Positions 46,382 to 55,222 of a stretch of 64,000 bases of DNA are shown here, piece after piece. The position numbers and the translations under genes are program-made. Source of the DNA: UBA8389 sp942493385 (GTDB lineage Bacteria > Bacteroidota > Bacteroidia > Bacteroidales > UBA1402). The notes beneath the pieces are model-generated. The model did no database searches. It was not told the origin of the DNA and saw only the letters and a program-made list of their open reading frames with translations. The stretch covers positions 1,488,001-1,552,000 of the forward strand of contig OW818699.1 in assembly GCA_942493385.1 (NCBI GenBank), written 5' to 3'. Position 1 is the stretch's first letter; every line of letters starts with the position of its first letter.

Positions 46382-48574
46382 ATGAAAAATGGTCTACTTT
46401 TCTTGTTTGTTTTCTTAGTGAGCAGCCGAATTTGCGCGCAACTCCCTGTTTATGCCGATGTTACCAAGCCTATCGAGGCTCGTGTGCAAGACGCCTTGTC
46501 TCAAATGACCCTCGAGGAAAAAGTGGCCGTATGTCATGCACAGTCCAAGTTCAGTACTGTTGGCGTACCCAGACTCGGTATTCCTGAAATTTGGATGAGT
46601 GACGGTCCACACGGAGTCCGCGAAGAAATAGAGTGGAACTCCTGGGATCCCGCTGGCTGGTCCAACGACCGCAGTACAGCTTTTCCCGCACTGACCTGCC
46701 TGGCCGCATCTTTCAATCCTGCCTTGTCCGAAATTTATGGCACTGCCATCGGGGAAGAAGCACGATTTCGTAAAAAAGATATTCTGCTGGGTCCTGGAGT
46801 AAATATTTACCGCACACCATTAAATGGACGTAATTTCGAATACATGGGCGAAGACCCCTTGTTGGCTTCCATCATGGTCGTTCCTTACATCCAAGCTGTT
46901 CAAAAGCTGGGAGTGGCTGCCTGCGTCAAACATTTTGCGCTCAACAATCAGGAGGAGCAACGAGACAACATCAATGTGGAAGTGAGTGACCGGGCCTTGT
47001 ACGAAATTTACCTGCCTGCTTTCAAGGCCGCTGTCCAAAAAGGTGGTGCTTGGTCCATCATGGGTTCCTACAATCAACTTCGTGGACAACATTGCTGCCA
47101 CAACGATTTGTTGCTGAACAAGATACTAAAAAATGATTGGGGTTTCGACGGGGTGGTCGTATCCGATTGGGGAGGAGCCCACAATCCAAAACAAGCAGCG
47201 ATGAACGGTTTGGACATCGAAATGGGCAGTTACACCAATGGAACAGTTTCAGGTAAGAAATTCACCTACAGCGACTACAACTTGGCTCAACCGTTTCTCG
47301 ATGCATTGAAAAAAGGCGAGGTGCCCATGTCAGTTTTGGATGATAAAGTTCGCCGCATCTTGCGACTTTCCATGCGAACCAATATGTCAGCCAACCGTCC
47401 GTTTGGTCGTTATGGCTGTGATTCCCACAGTGCTACTGCACGCAAAATCGGTGCTGAGGGCATCGTCTTGCTAAAAAATGCAGGAAACTTGTTGCCAATC
47501 GTTCCGGGTTCAGTCAAGAAGATTGCTGTCATCGGCGAAAATGCTACACGAAACCTCATGCAAGGTGGAGGCTCCTCCGAATTGAAAGTGAACTACGTTG
47601 TGTCGCCCTTGCAAGGACTCACCGCCGTTTATGGCAAAGATGCAATAAGTTACAGCCAGGGTTATGCCTCTGGTTCACCCAACTACGACCGTGAAACCAC
47701 AACCTCGCTCAAAGCCGATTCGCTCCTTTCTGCCGCTGTTGAAATCGCCAAAACAGCTGAGGTGGTGATTTATATCGGAGGTTTGAACAAAAATCGCTTC
47801 CAAGATTGCGAAGGAGGCGACCGCAAGTCGTTCGACATGCCTTTCGGACAAGACAAACTGATCAATGCCCTGTTGGCCGTCAACAAGAAAATCGTCGTTG
47901 TGCTTATGAGCGGCAATGCCGTGGCTATGCCTTGGGTCGATCAAATTCCTGCGCTGATGCAAGGCTGGTACTTGGGTTCTGAAACCGGAAATGCCTTGGC
48001 CGACGTGCTTTCGGGTGCCGTAAATCCCTCTGGCAAACTGCCCTTTTCCTTCCCTAAAAAACTCGCCGACAACGCCGCCCATTCCTACGGAACAATTTCT
48101 TATCCTGGCGAAAGCGGCACCCAAAAATACTTGGATGACATTCTGGTAGGCTACCGCTGGTTTGATACCAAAAAGATTGCCCCGCAATTTGCTTTCGGTT
48201 TCGGCCTTTCGTACACCACTTTTGCTTATGGAAAACCTGTTTCCGACCAGAAGGCGTATGGTAAGGATGCTACCATCAAGGTGACTTTGAGCTTGAAGAA
48301 TTCAGGAGTGAAAGATGGTGCAGAAGTCGTTCAACTATATGCATCGCAGGTGAAACCCTCCGTCATGCGCCCTGTCAAGGAGCTGAAGGCTTTCCAAAAG
48401 GTCTTCCTGAAGGCCGGTGAAACCAAAACGGTTGAATTGACTTTGGCTGCCAAAGACTTGGCTTTCTACGATGAGGTATCGAAAGGTTGGAAACTGGAAA
48501 CAGGCAAGTACATTCTTTCCACGGCAGCCTCCTCAGCCGATGTGAAAGGAACCGTAACAATTGATATCAACTAA
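46382..48574 (+). CDS. GH3 beta-glucosidase-like enzyme
   Basis: Start 46382 (MKNGLLFLF) gives a standard signal peptide ending ICAQ and a 730-residue product; the 19 codons upstream overlap the promoter. The order is the GH3 N-terminal TIM barrel with nucleophile Asp262 in VVVSDWGGAH, an alpha/beta sandwich with GGGSSELKVNYVVSPLQGL, and a C-terminal fibronectin-III-like domain. KHFALNNQEEQR and GPGVNIYRTPLNGRNFEY are typical substrate-binding segments. In this setting it would cut the beta-1,4-glucose backbone of de-branched xyloglucan oligosaccharides in the periplasm. The GH74 gene starts directly at its stop, so the two are co-transcribed. Confidence 0.93.
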   Translation: MKNGLLFLFVFLVSSRICAQLPVYADVTKPIEARVQDALSQMTLEEKVAVCHAQSKFSTVGVPRLGIPEIWMSDGPHGVREEIEWNSWDPAGWSNDRSTAFPALTCLAASFNPALSEIYGTAIGEEARFRKKDILLGPGVNIYRTPLNGRNFEYMGEDPLLASIMVVPYIQAVQKLGVAACVKHFALNNQEEQRDNINVEVSDRALYEIYLPAFKAAVQKGGAWSIMGSYNQLRGQHCCHNDLLLNKILKNDWGFDGVVVSDWGGAHNPKQAAMNGLDIEMGSYTNGTVSGKKFTYSDYNLAQPFLDALKKGEVPMSVLDDKVRRILRLSMRTNMSANRPFGRYGCDSHSATARKIGAEGIVLLKNAGNLLPIVPGSVKKIAVIGENATRNLMQGGGSSELKVNYVVSPLQGLTAVYGKDAISYSQGYASGSPNYDRETTTSLKADSLLSAAVEIAKTAEVVIYIGGLNKNRFQDCEGGDRKSFDMPFGQDKLINALLAVNKKIVVVLMSGNAVAMPWVDQIPALMQGWYLGSETGNALADVLSGAVNPSGKLPFSFPKKLADNAAHSYGTISYPGESGTQKYLDDILVGYRWFDTKKIAPQFAFGFGLSYTTFAYGKPVSDQKAYGKDATIKVTLSLKNSGVKDGAEVVQLYASQVKPSVMRPVKELKAFQKVFLKAGETKTVELTLAAKDLAFYDEVSKGWKLETGKYILSTAASSADVKGTVTIDIN

Positions 48575-50935
48575 ATGAAACAGACCCTGCTTCTGTTTTT
48601 GAGCGTTTTCTTCCTTTTTCAAACATCGATGGCTGCAAGCACTTTTGGAAGCTTGGCTATCGGTGGAGGTGGTTTTGTGACCGGCATCATTCCGAGCACC
48701 ACCGAAAAAGGATTGATGTATGCCCGAACAGATGTGGGTGGAGCATACCGCCGTGATTCGCTGAACGACAAATGGATACCCCTGCTGGATTGGGTTTCGA
48801 CCTCCCAGACCGGCTACATGGGGGTGGAAGCCATCGCTTTGGATCCCAACAATTCAGACAATGTCTTCATGCTCGTCGGAACCTCTTATTACAACAGCGG
48901 GACAACGGCCATTTTAAGATCGTTCGATCGGGGCAATACGTTTGCCTTCAGCAACGTGACGTCACAATTTACCGCTCACGGCAACGGAATGGGACGTCAG
49001 ACAGGCGAGAAATTAATCGTGGATCCCAATTTGGGAACTATTCTTTACTGCGGAACACGTTCCAAGGGTTTGTTTAAAAGTACCAATTCCGGTCTTGTTT
49101 GGACGCGGGTGGCAGGTTTGAATGTAACGACCACCACCAACGGAAACGGGATCTCTTTTGTATTGGCGGATCCTTCATCGGGAACCAAGGGTTCAGCCAC
49201 AAACACATTGTTTGTTGGTGTAACCCGAAGTGGTTCCAGCCTGTACCGTAGTAATGACGGTGGTGCTACTTTTGACACCATTCCGAACGCTCCTTCATTG
49301 TATGCTCCACAACGTGCCGCTATAGCAGGTCGAAATCTTATTGTCACCTACGGAAACGGGGTTGGGCCCTACGGCGACGCTACCAATGGATGGATGGATA
49401 CCGGTCAGATCTGGAAATACAATATAGATGCCGGATTGTGGACCAACATCACGCCTACATCATGTACCCGTGCCTATAGCGGCATCAGCGTCGATCCGAA
49501 CAACACCAACCGATTGATTGCATCGACCGTCAATGCTTATTTGAAACAAGGCAACGCCTGGGGTGATCAGCTTTTCGTTTCGACCAACGGCGGAACTTCC
49601 TGGACCAATTTAATAACTCGCGGATATCAACTTCAACCCAACGGGGTGACTTGGATGAGCAGCAATCAATCCATACATTGGGCTTGCTGTTTTGTTTTTA
49701 ACCCTTTCAATACCAAGCAAGCCTACGTCACATCCGGAAATGGCTTGTTCATGACCGAGAATATTGACGCTACCACCTGTATTTGGAAATTTGACGTCAA
49801 GGGTTTGGAAGAAACGGTTGCCCTGAATCTGGTAAGCATTCCGGGTGGTCCTGTGATTTCGGTGATAGGCGATTACGACGGTTTCCGAAGTGTCAAACCG
49901 GATTCATATGCTCCCATCCATGCTCCGACCATGGGAACTACCAGCGGTTTGGCATATGCCGGAAGCAGCTTGGGCAAAGTGGTTCGTATTGGCAGTTCAA
50001 TGTATTATTCAAACGATACGGCAAAAACATGGATCAAGGCGGCTACACTGAAAGGTGCTCAGGGCTCGGCATCCATTTCGGCCGATGGAAGAGTCATACT
50101 TCATACGCCTGCGGATTCAGCCAAGGTTTTCAGGACATTCAACAACGGAACAACTTGGACAGCGGTAACTGGCATCGATTTTTCGACGGTGACCGTAGCC
50201 GATCCGGTGAATCCTGCGGTTTTTTATGCGTACAACCGAAGCAACGGTTATACCTTCGCTAGCGCAGACACGGGCAAAACGTTCACCAGAGCCGGTACGA
50301 CCAACTCTGGAGGAAGCAGCTTGGAACGCAATGTGCCTGGTTACGAAGGGCATCTTTGGATTCCACAAAATGCTAATGGTTTGGTTCGCTCAATCAACGG
50401 AGGAAAGACCTTTACCAAGCTAACTTCTGTACTAGAAGCTTCTGCTGTGGGTATTGGTAAAGCGGCACACGGTAACACCTATCCGACGCTGTATATTTGG
50501 GGAAAAGTGGGCCTGATCACCGGCGTTTTCCGTTCCATTGATGAAGGTTTGAATTGGACCCGGATCAACGATGATGCACATGAATGGGGCGGAACTGGAA
50601 ATGGGAAATTCGTTGTGGGTGATATGAATGTGTTTGGTCGAGTTTATATGAGTACGGTGGGTCGGGGCATTGTCTACATCGATTCGGATGATGGGAGTAC
50701 GGTTTTGGAAAAAACCACTTTGAACGACAAAGTATCCATTTACTTGAACGACAATCAAAATATGCTCTATGCCCAAGGAAACGTATTCTCCATCGAAGTC
50801 TTTTCACTTAAGGGCAATCGTTTGCTGTACAGCGACCAAGCACAAATTGCACTGAATTCCCTTTCCCCTGGCTGCTATCTTTCACGAATGAAAACAGGAA
50901 CAGGACATCAGGTCAGACTCTTTGTAAAGAACTGA
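48575..50935 (+). CDS. GH74 endo-xyloglucanase with T9SS sorting domain
   Basis: The product has 786 residues and a signal peptide ending SMAAS. A double seven-bladed propeller of the GH74 type covers about 25-700, with many Asp-box-like turns (SFDRGNTF, STNSGLVW, SNDGGATF, SINGGKTF). The two catalytic aspartates are Asp53 in ARTDVGGAYR and Asp433 in VIGDYDGF. The last 75 residues (KVSIYLNDNQ, SLSPGCYLSRM, VRLFVKN) look like a type A T9SS C-terminal domain, so the enzyme is likely on the surface or secreted. GH74 enzymes attack the xyloglucan backbone from within or near chain ends. It ends four bases before the convergent SDR gene. Confidence 0.93.
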   Translation: MKQTLLLFLSVFFLFQTSMAASTFGSLAIGGGGFVTGIIPSTTEKGLMYARTDVGGAYRRDSLNDKWIPLLDWVSTSQTGYMGVEAIALDPNNSDNVFMLVGTSYYNSGTTAILRSFDRGNTFAFSNVTSQFTAHGNGMGRQTGEKLIVDPNLGTILYCGTRSKGLFKSTNSGLVWTRVAGLNVTTTTNGNGISFVLADPSSGTKGSATNTLFVGVTRSGSSLYRSNDGGATFDTIPNAPSLYAPQRAAIAGRNLIVTYGNGVGPYGDATNGWMDTGQIWKYNIDAGLWTNITPTSCTRAYSGISVDPNNTNRLIASTVNAYLKQGNAWGDQLFVSTNGGTSWTNLITRGYQLQPNGVTWMSSNQSIHWACCFVFNPFNTKQAYVTSGNGLFMTENIDATTCIWKFDVKGLEETVALNLVSIPGGPVISVIGDYDGFRSVKPDSYAPIHAPTMGTTSGLAYAGSSLGKVVRIGSSMYYSNDTAKTWIKAATLKGAQGSASISADGRVILHTPADSAKVFRTFNNGTTWTAVTGIDFSTVTVADPVNPAVFYAYNRSNGYTFASADTGKTFTRAGTTNSGGSSLERNVPGYEGHLWIPQNANGLVRSINGGKTFTKLTSVLEASAVGIGKAAHGNTYPTLYIWGKVGLITGVFRSIDEGLNWTRINDDAHEWGGTGNGKFVVGDMNVFGRVYMSTVGRGIVYIDSDDGSTVLEKTTLNDKVSIYLNDNQNMLYAQGNVFSIEVFSLKGNRLLYSDQAQIALNSLSPGCYLSRMKTGTGHQVRLFVKN

Positions 50936-50938
50936 AAA

Positions 50939-51952
50939 TCATTCTGCTTTCATTTCCAATAACGCTTCCTTGCCGTTTAATGCTTCCAGACAGAGTTTGA
51001 TAGAGTCGCTGATGGCTGCCTCAATATCGTCTTCGGTGACACCCAGCTCATCCCTGATAATCGATTTGTCAATATAAGTGAAGGCTGTTTGAATATCGGC
51101 CAGATACACCATGTCCAGTCCTGTTTCGACGCCTTTTGCTTCAAAATCCTTTTTCAGTTTTCTACCATAGAGACGAAAAAGGAAGCTTGGTATGGTTAAA
51201 ATCCTTCGATTTGGCATGCTCATGGCTTTGTGGAAAATGGTCAGCATTTCCTTCCAAGACTTGTTGTACCAACCAACCGGATAGCAGGTGCCGCCAACTC
51301 CTTTTTCCAAAGCGCCGGCCACAGCCTGAGCCACCTGACGGACGGTCACCATGGTCGTACCGCCTGAGGGATAATAGGTTGCGCCCTTCATGCCTTGAAT
51401 CATTTCAACCAGAAAGGTCCAAACTGGTTTGCGGCCTGGTTGCGTTCCGAAAATGTAGGGCAATTCCAGAATCATGACGTCCATTCCCTTGCCGTTGAAG
51501 GTCAGTGCTGTAACTTCTTGCAGCATGCGTGCCCGAATGTAAGGATGGTGTTCGGAAAGCTTCAAATCCGGCCATTTCTTGGCAAAATGGCAGAAGTACG
51601 AGCCCATGATGACGGCACGTTTGACGCCAGCCTCCTTGCCAAGTCGAAGCATGCGTTCCACGGGCGCCACGTTGTATTGGAGGTACTTTTCGAAAACGGG
51701 TTTTTGAAATTCAATACGTTCGTCCACACCGGCGGCAAAGACCAGGCTGTCGCAACCGCTTAACTGCATGAGCAATTCTTCATCGCTCATGGTCAGGTAA
51801 TTACCCAGCTTAATTTCCATTTCGGCCGGTAAAACGGCATTTTTGGGCAGGGGAGGCAGTGCCACCGAACAAACGTGATGACCGCGACTGATCAGTTCTG
51901 CCGCACTTGCTGAACCAAGAAGGCCGGTTCCGCCGATAATGAATGTTTTCAT
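50939..51952 (-). CDS. NAD(P)-dependent epimerase/dehydratase-like protein (extended SDR)
   Basis: Start 51952 (MKTFIIGGTGLLGSA) puts the Rossmann GGTGLLG motif at the N-terminus, as expected, and gives 337 residues. The 34 codons upstream overlap the neighbouring gene and do not look protein-like for this family. The usual YxxxK active-site pair is not clear: HPYIRAR is at the expected place, with Arg where Lys is normal. That may mean a changed or lost oxidoreductase activity. The substrate is unknown. It is seven bases downstream of a second SDR gene and is surely co-transcribed with it. Confidence 0.8.
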   Translation of the reverse strand: MKTFIIGGTGLLGSASAAELISRGHHVCSVALPPLPKNAVLPAEMEIKLGNYLTMSDEELLMQLSGCDSLVFAAGVDERIEFQKPVFEKYLQYNVAPVERMLRLGKEAGVKRAVIMGSYFCHFAKKWPDLKLSEHHPYIRARMLQEVTALTFNGKGMDVMILELPYIFGTQPGRKPVWTFLVEMIQGMKGATYYPSGGTTMVTVRQVAQAVAGALEKGVGGTCYPVGWYNKSWKEMLTIFHKAMSMPNRRILTIPSFLFRLYGRKLKKDFEAKGVETGLDMVYLADIQTAFTYIDKSIIRDELGVTEDDIEAAISDSIKLCLEALNGKEALLEMKAE

Positions 51953-51959
51953 ATCTTTT

Positions 51960-53384
51960 CTATTGTTTCCAAACCTGCGCAAAAAATGGATTCCGCTTAG
52001 CCTCTTCCTCATAATTCCAAGGCGCAGGCATGCAGTCCGGGCACCAATGACCACCCATCAGCACCAGCCTGGGGCTTGCTTCAAAGCGATGGCCAACGGC
52101 GCATTCCCAACTCAGTTTACTGGTTAAGTCGCCCTTGGACATTGTTAAAGAGACACATTTTCCTCCTCTGAACGCAGCAGCCTGTTGCACATCGTTCAAT
52201 TCAAGTTCCTCCACAGGCTTGCTTTCGTCGTATCCATGATCCAATCTAATGGGCTTTTCAGAGGGCCTTTCGGGTTTAAAATGCGACCAGTTTGGTATCG
52301 CCTGCCATTTTTCCTTGCTTCCAAAGAAAACTTTGATTCGGTCCACTTGGTTGTTTTTGATCCAGAACAACGTTCCAAAAGGCTTGTTGGCAACTGGTTT
52401 GAAAACCAAATGCTTCATCACGAAAGCCGGCACCAGCTTGGCCAACGTCATCATCAACCGATTGTTTTTCTTCAATGCTTCGAAAAAATCGTTTAAAGTC
52501 CCACTTCTGAAGGGAACGTACTTCTCCAATTCATCCGAGTCCTCATACCATTGCCCATGGAAGTTCTGGGTGGCAAACCAATTGCTATCCACCACTTTCG
52601 TGAAATCTTTGATGCCCAGCGCCTCAAAACTTCGTTGCAGAAACTCGGCATTGACGGTTCTGAAGGCAGGACCACCACCCACATTGTAGATGCGACACCA
52701 AAAATCTTCCGGAACCTCCTGTTCGCAAACGTTTGCCAACAACCTGCCGGAATCGACATCGGTCACCCATTCGAGCACACCGTTTAGAGGCTCATGGTAC
52801 ATGATCGGGTCGAGACTGCCGACGATTTTTCCATACAAGATGCCCGTTTGCCGCAGCGAAACCCAGTATTTCAGTCCGGACTCGATGACTTCGCGTTCTG
52901 CTTTTGCTTTGGTAATGGCGTAGTTGTCGAACGCGCTGATTTTGATTGGATCGCCAATTCTGCCCCAATGCAAGGGTGCATTACGGTCACCAGTTTGTGC
53001 GACGGAACCGATGTAAACCAATTTGATTTGATCTGGGTTGGGCTGCGCCTTGATGGCTTTCAAAATGTTGTGAATGGCTCCGATATTGATTTTCGTCGTC
53101 CTTTCCGGATAGTAATCGGCTTTTGGAGAGACCATTCCACCCACATGCAGTACGTAATCGGCACCGGTGACTCCTTCCAGTACATTTTCGTAATTGGTCA
53201 GGTCACCCCAAACAATTTTTAAGTCTAAAGTTGAATACAATTTCATCAAGACTTTGTTTTTCTTGGATGGCAGAGCCAATACGACAACTCGAAACTTTTC
53301 GCTGCGTTCAAGCAGTTGCCTCAAGCCTTCTTGCCCCATCGTTCCAGTGGCCCCGGTCAGGAAAATTGTTTTTTTCAGTTCCAT
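51960..53384 (-). CDS. Extended SDR epimerase-like protein fused to a zinc-ribbon-like C-terminal domain
   Basis: The product has 474 residues. The N-terminal 300 or so are an extended SDR: nucleotide motif GATGTMG at residues 11-17 and the YxxxK active-site pair in NYAITKAKAE. The last 80 residues are a different module: AAAFRGGKCVSL, then WECAVGH and HWCPDC. This looks like a treble-clef or zinc-ribbon domain of the GGKCLS...W.C..GH...CP.C type that is usually found in DNA-linked or phage-associated proteins. The four likely ligands are Cys and His of CAVGH and the two cysteines of CPDC. Why an SDR carries it is not known to me. It is the first gene of a two-gene unit with another SDR. Confidence 0.8.
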   Translation of the reverse strand: MELKKTIFLTGATGTMGQEGLRQLLERSEKFRVVVLALPSKKNKVLMKLYSTLDLKIVWGDLTNYENVLEGVTGADYVLHVGGMVSPKADYYPERTTKINIGAIHNILKAIKAQPNPDQIKLVYIGSVAQTGDRNAPLHWGRIGDPIKISAFDNYAITKAKAEREVIESGLKYWVSLRQTGILYGKIVGSLDPIMYHEPLNGVLEWVTDVDSGRLLANVCEQEVPEDFWCRIYNVGGGPAFRTVNAEFLQRSFEALGIKDFTKVVDSNWFATQNFHGQWYEDSDELEKYVPFRSGTLNDFFEALKKNNRLMMTLAKLVPAFVMKHLVFKPVANKPFGTLFWIKNNQVDRIKVFFGSKEKWQAIPNWSHFKPERPSEKPIRLDHGYDESKPVEELELNDVQQAAAFRGGKCVSLTMSKGDLTSKLSWECAVGHRFEASPRLVLMGGHWCPDCMPAPWNYEEEAKRNPFFAQVWKQ

Positions 53385-53470
53385 GGCAAGTTGAGCTAAA
53401 TTTTGAAGCTGAAAGGTATAACCGAATGATCGTTAATTTTTCAAAATCGTTTTTTTTTTCAGCAGGGAAC

Positions 53471-53513
53471 AAAAAAAAGGATGACCCGACCCCATTTGAG
53501 GCTGATCATCCTT
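53471..53513 (-). terminator. Rho-independent terminator of the small membrane protein gene
   Basis: On the minus strand GGATGA (53511-53506 side) and TCATCC (53484-53479 side) form a stem around a long loop of about 21 bases, extended by flanking A-T pairs, followed by eight T residues. It lies just after the stop at 53533. Confidence 0.55.
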
Positions 53514-53532
53514 CCGTTTATTAACCTGAAAC

Positions 53533-53943
53533 CTATTCCTTAGGTGCGTGCTTCAGCTCGATCAGAAACGCAACCATCAAACCAAGTCCGCCGAACAGCA
53601 GCGTGCAAGCTCCGTAAACCACATTGGCGAGTTCCCAGATGTTGTTGTAAAACTCCGAGTTCCCTGTGTTCACCAAATAATACTGGCAAATGAAGAAACC
53701 GACCAACAAGCCAAGTCCGACACCTAGCAGCAAGCAAGCCACTTTGAGCGTTCCGTACATGGACCCGCCGGTTTTGAATTTCGGAAAAGAGAACTTGTTT
53801 TCGAACATGGAGGTATCAATTTTTTCTCCAAGTTTTTCAATCAGTGCCAACCGTTCTTTGCGACGTGCAAAAAGTTCAAACAGTTTGTAAATGCCCAGCG
53901 TTATAATACCTACAACCAGGGGAATCATAATAAAATCCATCAT
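53533..53943 (-). CDS. Small membrane protein, DUF6249-like
   Basis: Start 53943 (MMDFIMIPLVVG) gives 136 residues; the longer frame adds 18 non-hydrophobic residues. There are three hydrophobic segments: one at the N-terminus (MIPLVVGIITLGIYKLF), then two after a charged loop with RRKERLALIEKL. This pattern resembles DUF6249 proteins, small membrane proteins of unknown role in Bacteroidota often found beside ECF sigma factor genes. Here a divergent ECF sigma gene starts about 130 bases away, which fits. Confidence 0.65.
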   Translation of the reverse strand: MMDFIMIPLVVGIITLGIYKLFELFARRKERLALIEKLGEKIDTSMFENKFSFPKFKTGGSMYGTLKVACLLLGVGLGLLVGFFICQYYLVNTGNSEFYNNIWELANVVYGACTLLFGGLGLMVAFLIELKHAPKE

Positions 53944-54075
53944 ACTGTATCGTTTTAAGGGGTTAATGATTTTTGTCCTTTGTGGAGTTGGACGCATGTC
54001 TTGTAAAATGGTTACATTCGTGGGAAATTATTTTCAAAGATGTAACCGTTTCCTTGTGCGCGCGTCTAATGTACC

Positions 54076-54630
54076 ATGGAAAACCTCAATGAACAGGATC
54101 TGATCCAATCCATCCTCGACGGCAATACCCAATCTTTCTCGGTGTTGCTCAAGCGGTATCAGCGTCCCATCCATTCGTTGATCCGGCAAATCGTCTCCAA
54201 CCGGGAGGATGCCGAAGAACTGACACAGGATGTGTTCATCAAGGCTTTCCGAAAACTGGACACCTTCAAAGGAGGGAGCAGCTTATCCACCTGGTTGTAT
54301 CGAATAGCTTGGAACACGGCGATTTCAGAAACCCGAAAAAAGAGACTGATCTACCCTGAATTCGACGAAAACCAATTTGCCAACCTTCCTGACGATACGG
54401 TGGACGAGGTGTTGGAAAAAGAAAACGATGAGGCTCAGCTCCAACGACTTGAAAAGGCAATGGACCTATTGAAGCCGGACGAGAAAGCCCTCCTGACCTT
54501 ACATTATACGGAATGCAAACCCTTGGCTGAAGTCGCTCTCATCCTGAACCTCAGTCCCGAAAATGCCAAGGTGAAGTTGCACCGAACACGAAAAAAGATT
54601 GTACTTTTACTAAACAACGAACAACGATGA
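54076..54630 (+). CDS. ECF-type RNA polymerase sigma factor
   Basis: The product has 184 residues. Region 2 includes YQRPIHSLIRQIVSNREDAEELTQDVFIKAF (landmarks DAEELTQDVF and STWLYRIAWNTA) and region 4 includes AEVALILNLSPENAKVKLHRTRKKI (landmark LSPENAKVKLHR). The size and layout are those of an extracytoplasmic-function sigma factor. Its stop overlaps the start of the next gene (ATGA), so the two are coupled. The promoter it recognises is not known; no repeat of a distinct promoter motif was found in the window. Confidence 0.92.
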   Translation: MENLNEQDLIQSILDGNTQSFSVLLKRYQRPIHSLIRQIVSNREDAEELTQDVFIKAFRKLDTFKGGSSLSTWLYRIAWNTAISETRKKRLIYPEFDENQFANLPDDTVDEVLEKENDEAQLQRLEKAMDLLKPDEKALLTLHYTECKPLAEVALILNLSPENAKVKLHRTRKKIVLLLNNEQR

Positions 54631-55013
54631 AAACAGATAAAGCCCTTAAAAATATCTTGCTTCGGAAATCCGATGAGCTGCCGTACGGTTTCGAAGACCG
54701 CGTCATGCGCCAAATCATGCTGGAAGTGGAACGTCATGGACGAATTTCCTATTACCGAGCCTTGGGACTGGTCGCCTTTGTTTCACTGGCATTAATTGCC
54801 GGTTTGTTGTATGTGCTGAACGCCTATTTCGGCTTCAATTTCCTTGATTTGTTTACAAATATTCGAATGCCTTCCCTAGATTCCGCTTCCATTTTTACCA
54901 ACCAGACGCGCCCCATTTTTGCATTCAGCATCTACATTGGTATTTTAATGTTGTTTCTACTTGGGATGGATTCTTTTTTCAGGAAGCGGTTTAGGAAGAG
55001 TAGGAAAAATTAA
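54627..55013 (+). CDS. Small membrane protein coupled to the ECF sigma factor, possible anti-sigma factor
   Basis: The product has 128 residues, with a short charged N-terminus of about 40 residues (ILLRKSDELPYGFEDRVMRQI) and two membrane helices (about 44-66 and 98-116). Start ATG 54627 overlaps the sigma stop. The position fits an anti-sigma factor and the size fits a membrane-tethered one. No zinc-type anti-sigma motif (HxxxCxxC) is present, so the assignment rests on context. Confidence 0.6.
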   Translation: MKTDKALKNILLRKSDELPYGFEDRVMRQIMLEVERHGRISYYRALGLVAFVSLALIAGLLYVLNAYFGFNFLDLFTNIRMPSLDSASIFTNQTRPIFAFSIYIGILMLFLLGMDSFFRKRFRKSRKN

Positions 55014-55149
55014 TATAAAGACAAAATAATATTAAAAAAATAATTACATTTGGGCAAGTTCTTTAATAAATAGCCCATGAATTTTCTAAATTATCTAAAA
55101 GCCGAACCTGCTCTGTATTCTTTTGTAAATACGTGTTGCTTAATTTTAG

Positions 55150-55163
55150 TAGAAATATTTCTA
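55150..55163. promoter_or_regulatory. Palindromic operator 1 upstream of hicAB
   Basis: TAGAAATATTTCTA is a perfect 14-bp palindrome. It lies inside a 19-bp direct repeat (55147-55165) that recurs 31 bp downstream. Its centre is about 50 bp ahead of the likely transcription start. Confidence 0.7.
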
Positions 55164-55169
55164 TTATCC

Positions 55170-55200
55170 TTTGTGAATAGTAGAAATATTTCTATTTTTG
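55170..55200 (+). promoter_or_regulatory. hicAB promoter (ideal Bacteroidetes -33/-7 pair)
   Basis: TTTG at 55170-55173 and TATTTTTG at 55193-55200 are exactly 19 bases apart, matching the consensus fully. Transcription would start near 55207, 16 bases ahead of hicA. The second palindrome lies between the two boxes. Confidence 0.75.
55181..55194. promoter_or_regulatory. Palindromic operator 2 within the hicAB promoter
   Basis: This is the same perfect palindrome TAGAAATATTTCTA as at 55150, in the second copy of the 19-bp repeat (55178-55196). It covers the spacer and the first bases of the -7 box, so a bound HicB-type antitoxin would block RNA polymerase. Confidence 0.7.
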
Positions 55201-55222
55201 TTCCATCAGGCGATGATTCATT

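Noticed and set aside
55050..55075. Hairpin TGGGC...GCCCA after the ECF sigma/membrane protein pair
   Set aside because: Only five base pairs with a loop of about 19 and no T-tract, so not called as a terminator.
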